A stretch of DNA of 64,000 nucleotides from Streptomyces malachitofuscus. GTDB lineage: Bacteria > Actinomycetota > Actinomycetes > Streptomycetales > Streptomycetaceae. The stretch lies in the NCBI RefSeq assembly GCF_014650055.1, contig NZ_BMUF01000007.1:372001-436000 (forward strand), in the 5' to 3' direction. The notes below the pieces were generated by a model. It did not search any database. It had not been told where the DNA came from and saw nothing but the letters and a program-made list of their open reading frames with translations. Positions 40,778 to 48,907 of the stretch are shown piece by piece. The translations under genes were made by a program, and so were the position numbers. Numbering within the stretch: position 1 is the stretch's first letter; the number at the start of each line of letters is the position of its first letter.

Positions 40778-41458
40778 GTGAACGACTTCCCCGGCAGCGG
40801 CCTGTACGACCGTACGCGCGCCGAGTACACCGGCCCCGCGGCCGAGTCCCGCTACGTCATCCCGCGCTTCGTCGAGCGCACCTCCCAGGGCATCCGCGAG
40901 TACGACCCGTACGCGAAGCTCTTCGAGGAGCGGGTGATCTTCCTCGGCGTCCAGATCGACGACGCCTCCGCCAACGACGTCATGGCCCAGCTGCTGTGCC
41001 TGGAGTCGATGGACCCCGACCGGGACATCTCGGTCTACATCAACAGCCCCGGCGGCTCCTTCACCGCGCTCACGGCGATCTACGACACGATGCAGTACGT
41101 GAAGCCGGACATCCAGACGGTCTGCATGGGCCAGGCCGCCTCCGCCGCCGCCGTCCTGCTGGCCGCCGGCACCCCCGGCAAGCGCATGGCCCTGCCGAAC
41201 GCGCGCGTGCTGATCCACCAGCCGTACAGCGAGACCGGCCGCGGTCAGGTCTCCGACCTGGAGATCGCCGCCAACGAGATCCTCCGGATGCGTACGCAGC
41301 TGGAGGAGATGCTGGCCAAGCACTCCACGCGTCCGATCGACAAGATCCGCGAGGACATCGAGCGCGACAAGATCCTCACGGCCGAGGACGCGCTGGAGTA
41401 CGGCCTGATCGACCAGATCATCACCACCCGGAAGATGGACAACTCCAGCCTGCGCTGA
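40778..41458 (+). CDS. clpP2: ATP-dependent Clp protease proteolytic subunit 2
   Basis: A 226-aa partner of ClpP1. The triad is Ser122 (GQAASAAA), His147 (VLIHQPY) and Asp197 (IERDK). It has a longer N-terminal propeptide-like extension (MNDFPGSGLYDRTRAEYTGP) than ClpP1, probably processed. It shares YINSPGGSFTALTAIYDTM with ClpP1. GTG start after AGGAG. It ends 182 bp before clpX, in a region with a strong hairpin. Confidence 0.97.
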   Translation: MNDFPGSGLYDRTRAEYTGPAAESRYVIPRFVERTSQGIREYDPYAKLFEERVIFLGVQIDDASANDVMAQLLCLESMDPDRDISVYINSPGGSFTALTAIYDTMQYVKPDIQTVCMGQAASAAAVLLAAGTPGKRMALPNARVLIHQPYSETGRGQVSDLEIAANEILRMRTQLEEMLAKHSTRPIDKIREDIERDKILTAEDALEYGLIDQIITTRKMDNSSLR

Positions 41459-41484
41459 CGCGGGGCGGGGTGTAACGTCTGCCG

Positions 41485-41536
41485 CCCCTTGGCACGGTTT
41501 GGCACGGTCCACGTCAAAGTGAACCGTGCCAAGGGG
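41485..41536. other. 15-bp perfect inverted repeat between clpP2 and clpX
   Basis: CCCCTTGGCACGGTT (41485-41499) is perfectly complementary to 41522-41536. The 22-nt loop contains a second copy of TTGGCACGGT (41499-41508). It could terminate clpP1P2, structure the clpX leader, or bind a regulator. Confidence 0.7.
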
Positions 41537-41640
41537 GGCCCGAACGGGGGGCTCGGCAAGGTACCGTCGGACATAAGGCAGCACCAGGAGCCGCCGGACA
41601 CGGACGTCCGGTCGTCTCCCAGGCGAAGGGGAAGCACACC

Positions 41641-42927
41641 GTGGCACGCATCGGTGACGGCGGCGATCTGCTCAAGTGCTCGTTCTGCGGCAAGAGCCAG
41701 AAGCAGGTCAAGAAGCTCATCGCAGGGCCCGGTGTGTACATCTGCGACGAGTGCATCGATCTCTGCAACGAGATCATCGAGGAAGAGCTCGCGGAGACCA
41801 GCGAGGTCCGCTGGGAGGAGCTCCCCAAGCCCCGCGAGATCTACGAGTTCCTCGAGGGGTACGTGGTGGGGCAGGAGGCGGCCAAGAAGGCCCTCTCCGT
41901 CGCCGTGTACAACCACTACAAGCGCGTCCAGGCCGGCGAGAACGGCGGCGCGCAGGGCCGTGAGGACGCCATCGAGCTGGCGAAGTCCAACATCCTCCTG
42001 CTGGGCCCCACCGGCTCCGGCAAGACCCTGCTGGCCCAGACCCTCGCCCGCATGCTGAACGTCCCCTTCGCGATCGCCGACGCCACGGCGCTCACCGAGG
42101 CGGGATACGTCGGCGAAGACGTCGAGAACATCCTGCTGAAGCTGATCCAGGCGGCCGACTACGACGTCAAGAAGGCCGAGACCGGGATCATCTACATCGA
42201 CGAGATCGACAAGGTCGCCCGCAAGAGTGAAAACCCGTCGATCACCCGCGACGTCAGCGGTGAGGGCGTACAGCAGGCCCTGCTGAAGATCCTCGAGGGC
42301 ACCACGGCCTCCGTCCCGCCGCAGGGCGGCCGCAAGCACCCGCACCAGGAGTTCATCCAGATCGACACGACGAACGTGCTGTTCATCGTGGGCGGCGCCT
42401 TCGCCGGTCTTGAGAAGATCATCGAGGGCCGGGCCGGCGCCAAGGGCATCGGCTTCGGCGCGACGATCATCTCCAAGCAGGAGCGGGAGTCCAAGGACCA
42501 GTTCGAGGAGGTCATGCCGGAGGACCTGGTCAAGTTCGGCATGATCCCCGAGTTCATCGGCCGGCTCCCGGTCATCACCAGCGTCCACAACCTGGACCGC
42601 GAGGCCCTGCTCCAGATCCTGGTCGAGCCGCGCAACGCGCTGGTGAAGCAGTACCAGCGTCTCTTCGAACTCGACGGTGTGGAGCTGGACTTCGAGCGCG
42701 AGGCGCTGGAGGCCATCGCCGACCAGGCCATCCTCCGCCAGACCGGCGCCCGCGGCCTGCGCGCCATCATGGAGGAGGTCCTCCAGGGCGTGATGTACGA
42801 GGTCCCGTCCCGCAAGGACGTCGCCCGCGTCGTCATCACCGCCGACGTGGTCCTCTCCAACGTCAACCCCACCCTGATCCCGCGCGACGCCCGCGGCCGC
42901 GGCTCGGGCGAGCAGAAGACGGCGTAG
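41641..42927 (+). CDS. clpX: ClpX, ATP-dependent unfoldase of ClpXP
   Basis: A 428-aa AAA+ protein. The N-terminal zinc-binding domain has C13, C16, C35 and C38 (CSFCGK, CDECID). Walker A is GPTGSGKT (122-129) and Walker B IIYIDEID (183-190). The ClpP-docking IGF loop is at 270-272 (KGIGFG). The pore loop GYVGED is at 155-160. It selects substrates and threads them into ClpP1P2. GTG start after GAAGGGGAAG. It has its own leader and terminator, so it may be transcribed apart from clpP1P2. Confidence 0.98.
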   Translation: MARIGDGGDLLKCSFCGKSQKQVKKLIAGPGVYICDECIDLCNEIIEEELAETSEVRWEELPKPREIYEFLEGYVVGQEAAKKALSVAVYNHYKRVQAGENGGAQGREDAIELAKSNILLLGPTGSGKTLLAQTLARMLNVPFAIADATALTEAGYVGEDVENILLKLIQAADYDVKKAETGIIYIDEIDKVARKSENPSITRDVSGEGVQQALLKILEGTTASVPPQGGRKHPHQEFIQIDTTNVLFIVGGAFAGLEKIIEGRAGAKGIGFGATIISKQERESKDQFEEVMPEDLVKFGMIPEFIGRLPVITSVHNLDREALLQILVEPRNALVKQYQRLFELDGVELDFEREALEAIADQAILRQTGARGLRAIMEEVLQGVMYEVPSRKDVARVVITADVVLSNVNPTLIPRDARGRGSGEQKTA

Positions 42928-42948
42928 CCGCCACCGCACCGCCGACGC

Positions 42949-42979
42949 GAAGGGGCCCCGGTCGATCCGGGGCCCCTTC
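42949..42979. terminator. Bidirectional terminator after clpX
   Basis: GAAGGGGCCCCGG (42949-42961) pairs with 42967-42979 around a 5-nt loop, between convergent genes. Confidence 0.88.
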
Positions 42980-43000
42980 GGCGTTCTTACGGTGGTGTGC

Positions 43001-43900
43001 TCAGGCCTTGACCCGTGCCGCGGAGCGCAGTTCGGTGGCGAACGAGGCCACGTCGTCCGTGGCCAGACCGCCGCTGCCGCCCTTCTGCGCCGCGGCCAGG
43101 TCCAGCCCGTTGACCACGCCGTAGGTGCTGTGGTCGGCCCACACGCACACCGGCATCTCGAGCTTCTGTTCGCCCTCGGAGATGGAGGCCGTCTGGCACT
43201 TCATGACGGCACCGTCGAGACCGTTGGGCTCGACCGTCTCGGGGCTGCCCTTCCAGGTGACCGCCTCCGGCTCACCCGCGTTGTCGCCGGTGTCCTTGGA
43301 GTTCTCGTGGGCGGTGGCGAAGCCCTTGTCGATGGTGGCCTCCGGGTCGCCGATCTCCCCGTAGGCGCCGTTGAACGCCATGGCCTTGCCCAGCTTGGTG
43401 GACGAGCCGCTGGCGTAGGACGCCTTCACCACCGTGCCGCTCTTGATGCCGAGCTTCTCCAGGTCGGCGGCGGACTCGGCCCCCGTCGGGCCCCCGTCGC
43501 TCGAACCGGAGCCGCCCTTCTTGTACTCGCCGACCGAGGCCGGCGGCTCCAGCTTGTGCGGCCCGTCGTCCGCGATGTCCGCACCGCCGCCCCCGCCGAA
43601 AACGAAGTACGCGCCCACACCGATCGCCGCCACGACCGCGACCGCGCCGATGATCAGACCGGTCTTCTTGCCGCTGCCACCGCCGGGGGCCGGGGGCTGG
43701 GGCGGCATGCCGTACGGCGCCTGGCCGTACGGCGGCTGCTGCGGCGGAACGCCGGGCTGCCCGGGCGGGGGTGCCTGCTGCGGGTAGCCGTAGCCGGGCT
43801 GCGGCGCCCCCGGCGGCCGGCCGCCGTAGGGACCCGGCTGTCCGTACGGCCCCGGCTGCTGGGGCTGTCCCCCGTACGGGCCCGGCTGGTTGTAACTCAT
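43001..43900 (-). CDS. Pro/Gly/Gln-rich membrane protein, copy A
   Basis: A 299-aa protein. Residues 1-73 are a low-complexity cytoplasmic tail of QPGPYGG/YGQP/PPQ repeats. One transmembrane helix follows a KK pair (TGLIIGAVAVVAAIGVGAYFVFG, ~79-101). An exported ~195-residue domain follows, with a Cys pair (MKCQTA and PVCVWAD) probably forming a disulfide, and the pattern AFNGAYGEIGDPEATIDKGFA. The family is widespread but uncharacterised in streptomycetes. It shares layout and many blocks with copy B, 36 bp away. ATG start at 43900 after GGAGGGGAA. Confidence 0.88.
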   Translation of the reverse strand: MSYNQPGPYGGQPQQPGPYGQPGPYGGRPPGAPQPGYGYPQQAPPPGQPGVPPQQPPYGQAPYGMPPQPPAPGGGSGKKTGLIIGAVAVVAAIGVGAYFVFGGGGGADIADDGPHKLEPPASVGEYKKGGSGSSDGGPTGAESAADLEKLGIKSGTVVKASYASGSSTKLGKAMAFNGAYGEIGDPEATIDKGFATAHENSKDTGDNAGEPEAVTWKGSPETVEPNGLDGAVMKCQTASISEGEQKLEMPVCVWADHSTYGVVNGLDLAAAQKGGSGGLATDDVASFATELRSAARVKA

Positions 43901-43936
43901 TACTGGATTCCCCTCCAGGTGGCGATGCGGTGGCGG

Positions 43937-44893
43937 TCAGGCCTTGACGCGGACCTCGTTGCGGACCTTGGCGGTGATGTCCGAGGCGGCGCTCTTGGTG
44001 ATGTCCTTGGTGTTGTCACCGGGCGAGACGATCACGACGGTGCTGTAGTCGGCCCAGGCGCAGAACCAGTTGGTCGTTGCCTTCTGGGTGAGGTTGTTGG
44101 TGCCCTTGGCCGCCTGGCACTTCATCACCGCGCCGTCGATGTCGACCGACTCCGGCTCGCCGACCAGCTCGGACATCAGCTCGTTGCTCGACCCCTTCTC
44201 CGTCTCCTTCTTGAGGGACGCGAAGATCTTGTCGAGCACCGCCTCCGGGTCGGAGACCTCGCCGTAGGCACCGAAGAACGACACGCCCCGCGCGGTCAGC
44301 AGCTCGGACTGGTCCGGGAGCGTGGTCGGGTCCTGCGGGTCGTAGCCGCTGAAGTCGGCCGTCGAGTAGGAGGCGCCGACGGACTTGCCGTCCTTGACGC
44401 CGCCCTTGGCCAGGTCGTCCACCGTGTTGGAGCTGGCGTCCTCGCCGCCCTCACCGACCCGGGTGTACTCGCTCATCAGCGTCTTCGGCGCCGACAGCTT
44501 GTGCGGGCCGTCGTCCTCCAGACCGCCCGCGCCGCCGCCCCCGCCGATCACGAAGTACGCGCCCACACCGATGGCCGCCACGACCGCCACCGCGCCGACG
44601 ATGATCGCGGCCTTCTTGCCGCCGCCGCCCGACGCCGGGGGCTGGGGCGGCATGCCGTACGGGGCCTGGCCGTAGGGCGGCTGCTGGCCGTAGGGGGGCT
44701 GCTGGGGCGGGACGCCGGGCTGGCCGGGCTGCTGCGGATAGCCGTATCCGGGCTGGCCGGCCGGGGGCGTCTGCTGGGGGTAGCCGTAGCCGGGCCCCGG
44801 AGCCTGCGGCGGTTGGCCGTAAGGACCCGGCTGGCCGTACGGTCCGGGCTGCTGGGGCTGCCCGCCGTACGGGCCCGGCTGGTTGTAGCTCAT
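43937..44893 (-). CDS. Pro/Gly/Gln-rich membrane protein, copy B
   Basis: A 318-aa paralogue of the 43001-43900 protein. Both start with MSYNQPGPYGGQPQQPGPYG and have the same tail, helix (IVGAVAVVAAIGVGAYFVIGG) and exported domain. The latter has Cys in AVMKCQAAKG and NWFCAWADYSTVV, and FFGAYGEVSDPEAVLDKIFA. Start ATG 44893 has GGAGGGGAA 7 nt upstream; a longer reading from 44932 lacks support. The gene lies divergent from valS. The two copies are a tandem duplication with diverged outer domains. Confidence 0.88.
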   Translation of the reverse strand: MSYNQPGPYGGQPQQPGPYGQPGPYGQPPQAPGPGYGYPQQTPPAGQPGYGYPQQPGQPGVPPQQPPYGQQPPYGQAPYGMPPQPPASGGGGKKAAIIVGAVAVVAAIGVGAYFVIGGGGGAGGLEDDGPHKLSAPKTLMSEYTRVGEGGEDASSNTVDDLAKGGVKDGKSVGASYSTADFSGYDPQDPTTLPDQSELLTARGVSFFGAYGEVSDPEAVLDKIFASLKKETEKGSSNELMSELVGEPESVDIDGAVMKCQAAKGTNNLTQKATTNWFCAWADYSTVVIVSPGDNTKDITKSAASDITAKVRNEVRVKA

Positions 44894-45017
44894 TTCTGGG
44901 TTCCCCTCCAGATGCTTATGCGTTGCCGACATCCTGACTCAGGAGTGACACGTTCAGGTCGGCGGGGGTCGCACCGTTACAAAGGAAACGCGTTTCGGGA
45001 CAGGCCCGTGACGCCTC

Positions 45018-45023
45018 TAAACT
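45018..45023 (+). promoter_or_regulatory. -10 element of a leaderless valS promoter
   Basis: TAAACT lies 7 nt before the valS GTG and there is no Shine-Dalgarno, so the transcript probably starts at or next to the start codon. Confidence 0.6.
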
Positions 45024-45030
45024 GAGCCGC

Positions 45031-47655
45031 GTGACCGAGAACGCTCAGCAGCAGCCACCAGCGCCCACCACCGAACTGCCGACCCAGTACGCGCCGGCCG
45101 ATGTAGAGGGGCCGCTGTACGAGCGCTGGGTGGAGCGCGGTTACTTCGAGGCGGACGAGAAGAGCGAGAAGCCGCCCTACACCATCGTCATCCCGCCGCC
45201 GAACGTCACCGGCAGCCTGCACCTCGGGCACGCCTTCGAGCACACGATCATCGACGCCCTCACCCGCCGCAAGCGCATGCAGGGCTTCGAGACGCTGTGG
45301 CAGCCCGGCATGGACCACGCCGGCATCGCCACGCAGAACGTCGTCGAGCGGGAGCTCGCCAAGGAGGGCAAGTCCCGCCACGACCTCGGGCGTGAGGCGT
45401 TCGTCGAGCGCGTCTGGCAGTGGAAGGGCGAGTCCGGCGGCCAGATCAGCGGTCAGATGCGCCGCCTCGGCGACGGCGTCGCCTGGTCGCGTGAGCGCTT
45501 CACGATGGACGAGGGCCTGTCCCAGGCCGTCCAGACCATCTTCAAGCGGCTCTACGACGACGAGCTCATCTACCGCGCCGAGCGCATCATCAACTGGTGC
45601 CCGCGCTGTCTGACCGCGATCTCCGACATCGAGGTCGAGTACCAGGACGACGACGGCGAGCTCGTCTCCATGAAGTACGGCGACGGGGACGACACCATCG
45701 TCGTCGCCACCACCCGCGCGGAGACCATGCTCGGCGACACCGCCGTCGCCGTTCACCCGGACGACGAGCGCTACAAGCATCTCGTCGGCAAGCTCATCAA
45801 GCTGCCGCTGACCGACCGTTCCATCCCGGTCGTCGCGGACGAGCATGTCGACCCCGAGTTCGGCACGGGCGCCGTCAAGGTGACGCCGGCGCACGACCCG
45901 AACGACTTCGAGATCGGCCGGCGGCACGACCTGCCCGCCATCGCGGTCATGGACGAGCACGCGGTCATCACCGTCCACGGCCCCTTCCAGGGTCTGGACC
46001 GGCTCGAGGCCCGCTCCGCCATCGTCGCCGCGCTGCGCGCCGAGGGCCGGATCGTCGCCGAGAAGCGGCCCTACGTCCACTCGGTCGGCCACTGCTCGCG
46101 CTGCAAGACCACCGTCGAGCCGCGGCTGTCCATGCAGTGGTGGGTCAAGGTCGGCCCGCTGGCGAAGGCGGCCGGTGACGCCGTCCGCGACGGCCGCGTC
46201 AAGATCCACCCGCAGGAGATGGAGAAGCGCTACTTCGACTGGGTCGACAACCTCCACGACTGGTGCATCTCGCGGCAGTTGTGGTGGGGCCACCGCATCC
46301 CGGTCTGGTACGGGCCGAACGGCGAGGTCGTCTGCGTCGGCCCGGACGAGGAGCCGCCGGCCGGTGAGGGCTGGCACCAGGACACCGACGTCCTCGACAC
46401 CTGGTTCTCCTCGGGCCTGTGGCCGTTCTCCACCCTCGGCTGGCCCGAGCGGACCGAGTCGCTCGCGAAGTTCTATCCGAACTCCGTCCTGGTCACCGGC
46501 TACGACATCCTCTTCTTCTGGGTCGCCCGGATGATGATGTTCGGCCTCTACGCGATGGACGGCACCCCGCCGTTCCACACCATCGCCCTGCACGGCATGG
46601 TCCGCGACCAGTTCGGCAAGAAGATGTCGAAGTCCTTCGGCAACGCGGTCAACCCGCTGGACTGGATGGACAAGTACGGCTCCGACGCCCTGCGCTTCAC
46701 GCTCGCGCGCGGCGCCAACCCGGGCGTCGACGTGCCGATCGGCGAGGACTGGGTCCAGGGCTCGCGCAACTTCGCCAACAAGATCTGGAACGCCACCCGC
46801 TTCGCCCTGATGAACGGCGCGACGGTCGAGGGTCCGCTGCCCGACGCGTCGAGGATGTCGCCGACCGACCGCTGGATCCTGTCCCGGCTGAACTCGGTCG
46901 TCGCCGAAGTCGACGCGTACTACGACGACTTCCAGTTCGCCAAGCTGTCGGACGCGCTGTTCCACTTCGCCTGGGACGAGGTCTTCGACTGGTACGTCGA
47001 GCTGTCCAAGACGACGTTCCAGGCGGGCGGCGAGCCGGCCGAGGTCAGCAAGCGGGTCCTCGGCGAGGTCCTCGACGTCACGCTCAGGCTGCTCCACCCG
47101 GTCGTCCCTTTCGTCACCGAGACGCTGTGGACGACTCTGACGGGCGGCGAGTCGGTCGTCGTCGCGGACTGGCCCGCCGACAGCGGCTTCCGGGACGCCG
47201 ACGCCGAGCGGGAGATCGGGACGCTCCAGTCGGTGATCACCGAGGTCCGCCGCTTCCGTGCCGACCAGGGTCTGCAGCCCGGCCAGCGGGTTCCGGCCCG
47301 GCTGACGCTCGACGGCACGCCGCTCGCCCCGCATGAGCCGGCCATCCGGCAGCTGCTGCGCCTGCAGCCGGAGGGCGACTCCTTCACCGCGACGGCGACC
47401 CTGCCCGTCGCCGGTGTCGAGGTCGCGCTGGACCTGTCCGGCGTGATCGACGTCGCCGCCGAGCGCAAGCGGCTCGCCAAGGATCTCGCCGCCGCCGAGA
47501 AGGAGAAGGCCCAGGCGACGGCGAAGCTCGGCAACGAGGCGTTCCTGGCGAAGGCCCCGGACCACGTCGTGGACAAGATCCGCACGCGGCTGGCGAAGGC
47601 GGAGGAGGACATCGTCCGCATCGGCTCCCAGCTGGACCGCCTGCCCGCCGCCTGA
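45031..47655 (+). CDS. valS: Valyl-tRNA synthetase
   Basis: An 874-aa class I synthetase charging tRNA-Val. The HIGH motif is HLGH (64-67, in NVTGSLHLGHAFEH). The KMSKS loop is at 531-535. The editing (CP1) domain lies between them with the conserved DDTIVVATTRAETMLGDTAVAVHP. The C-terminal anticodon-binding domain and coiled coil (DVAAERKRLAKDLAAAEKEKAQATAKL, split around 808-835) match ValRS. It is leaderless. No T-box is seen in the short upstream region. Terminator at 47674-47704. Confidence 0.98.
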   Translation: MTENAQQQPPAPTTELPTQYAPADVEGPLYERWVERGYFEADEKSEKPPYTIVIPPPNVTGSLHLGHAFEHTIIDALTRRKRMQGFETLWQPGMDHAGIATQNVVERELAKEGKSRHDLGREAFVERVWQWKGESGGQISGQMRRLGDGVAWSRERFTMDEGLSQAVQTIFKRLYDDELIYRAERIINWCPRCLTAISDIEVEYQDDDGELVSMKYGDGDDTIVVATTRAETMLGDTAVAVHPDDERYKHLVGKLIKLPLTDRSIPVVADEHVDPEFGTGAVKVTPAHDPNDFEIGRRHDLPAIAVMDEHAVITVHGPFQGLDRLEARSAIVAALRAEGRIVAEKRPYVHSVGHCSRCKTTVEPRLSMQWWVKVGPLAKAAGDAVRDGRVKIHPQEMEKRYFDWVDNLHDWCISRQLWWGHRIPVWYGPNGEVVCVGPDEEPPAGEGWHQDTDVLDTWFSSGLWPFSTLGWPERTESLAKFYPNSVLVTGYDILFFWVARMMMFGLYAMDGTPPFHTIALHGMVRDQFGKKMSKSFGNAVNPLDWMDKYGSDALRFTLARGANPGVDVPIGEDWVQGSRNFANKIWNATRFALMNGATVEGPLPDASRMSPTDRWILSRLNSVVAEVDAYYDDFQFAKLSDALFHFAWDEVFDWYVELSKTTFQAGGEPAEVSKRVLGEVLDVTLRLLHPVVPFVTETLWTTLTGGESVVVADWPADSGFRDADAEREIGTLQSVITEVRRFRADQGLQPGQRVPARLTLDGTPLAPHEPAIRQLLRLQPEGDSFTATATLPVAGVEVALDLSGVIDVAAERKRLAKDLAAAEKEKAQATAKLGNEAFLAKAPDHVVDKIRTRLAKAEEDIVRIGSQLDRLPAA

Positions 47656-47673
47656 CCCGGCTTCACAGCGCCC

Positions 47674-47704
47674 ACGGCCCCCGACCCCTCCGGTCGGGGG
47701 CCGT
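47674..47704 (+). terminator. Terminator of valS
   Basis: ACGGCCCCCGACC (47674-47686) pairs with 47692-47704 around a 5-nt loop. Confidence 0.88.
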
Positions 47705-47802
47705 TCACGTCGTTGTGGGGGGCGTGTAACCCGCCCGCGGGAACCTGCGGCTTCGCCCACCGCCCGTCCCACCGGGCCGCCGCCGTCAGGAGCACGCCCA
47801 CG

Positions 47803-48852
47803 ATGCCCCGAACCGCGCCCTCCGCCGCGCCGCTGCCCGCCGAGCCGACCGCGCGGGACGGCCCCGGCGCGGACCGGCGGTTCGACATCGACCTGCTGCG
47901 CGTCCTGTGCACCGCCGCCGTCGTCCTGGTGCACGCCTCCGCCGAGTTCCTCGACGCGGGGCACCGCACGGCCGGCGTCGTCGGCGACTCGGCCGGCCGG
48001 TTCGCCGTGCCCGCCTTCTTCGCGATGGCCGGGTGGGCCGCCCTCGCCGGCTCGCCGGTGCGCGACGAGCGCCGGCTCCTCACCCGGCTCGGAAGGATCC
48101 TGCGTCCGATGGCGGTGTGGACGGTGCTCTACCTCCTCTGGCAGTACGTGACCGGGCCGCCCCCGGACGGCGGCCCCTGGGAGGCGCTGCGGGCGCTCTT
48201 CGGTTCCGTCGAGGCCGCCTTCCACCTCTGGTACCTCTACACCTACGTACCGCTCCTGCTGCTCCTCGGCTGCGCCGTGCTCGTCCTGCGGCAGCGCGCC
48301 ATGCCCCGCCGGTCGCTGCTGCTGCTCGTCGCCTTCGCCGTCGCACCGGCGGCCACCGGGGACCTGCGGACGCTGACCGGGGCGGCGCTGCCCTCCTGGG
48401 AGTGGAGCGTGTCGCTGTCCTCGCTGGGGTACGCGGTGGCGGGCGCGGCCCTGCTCACCGCCCGGCGGCGCGGCCCGCGCCCGCTGTGGCTCGCGGGAGC
48501 GGCGGCCGGCCTGGTCGCCCTCACCGTGTACCAGCTCACGGTGCGGCACCCCGCCGCGTACGGGAGCGCGGCGGTGGCGGCGCTGACCTTCGCGGTGCTC
48601 GGAGCGGTGGCCGGGGTGCGGGTGCCGGAGCGGGCGCGGGGGGTGCTGGTGCGGCTGTCGGACGCGTCGTTCGGCACGTATCTGGTGCATCTGCTGTGGG
48701 TGACGCTGCTGGCCGGGCCGGTAGCGGAGGGGCTCCCGGTGGGGTGGTGGGCGCCCGCTGCGCTCGCCGGGACGGCGCTCGCCGCCGCCGTGCTGTCCTT
48801 CGCCGTGAGTGTGCTGTGGGGGAGGCTCGGGCTGCGGAAATGGCTCGGCTGA
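47803..48852 (+). CDS. Acyltransferase-3 family membrane protein
   Basis: A 349-aa protein with about ten transmembrane helices. The conserved N-terminal block is FDIDLLRVLCTAAVVLVHASAEF (catalytic-type His near residue 47). VPAFFAMAGWAAL is the second block and FHLWYLYTYVPLLLLL a third. It resembles the OafA/NodX family that acylates extracytoplasmic glycans. It shares its family, but little sequence, with 26183-27376. ATG at 47803 after AGGAG; earlier in-frame starts have poor support. The acceptor is unknown. Confidence 0.87.
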   Translation: MPRTAPSAAPLPAEPTARDGPGADRRFDIDLLRVLCTAAVVLVHASAEFLDAGHRTAGVVGDSAGRFAVPAFFAMAGWAALAGSPVRDERRLLTRLGRILRPMAVWTVLYLLWQYVTGPPPDGGPWEALRALFGSVEAAFHLWYLYTYVPLLLLLGCAVLVLRQRAMPRRSLLLLVAFAVAPAATGDLRTLTGAALPSWEWSVSLSSLGYAVAGAALLTARRRGPRPLWLAGAAAGLVALTVYQLTVRHPAAYGSAAVAALTFAVLGAVAGVRVPERARGVLVRLSDASFGTYLVHLLWVTLLAGPVAEGLPVGWWAPAALAGTALAAAVLSFAVSVLWGRLGLRKWLG

Positions 48853-48907
48853 CGCGGGAGCCGGGGCCTGCCCGGCGCGGGCCCGGCGGCTCCGTAGACT
48901 GGGGACC

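Noticed and set aside
44894..45030. T-box riboswitch upstream of valS.
   Set aside because: Region is only 137 bp, lacks T-box landmarks, and a -10 box lies 7 nt before the start codon.
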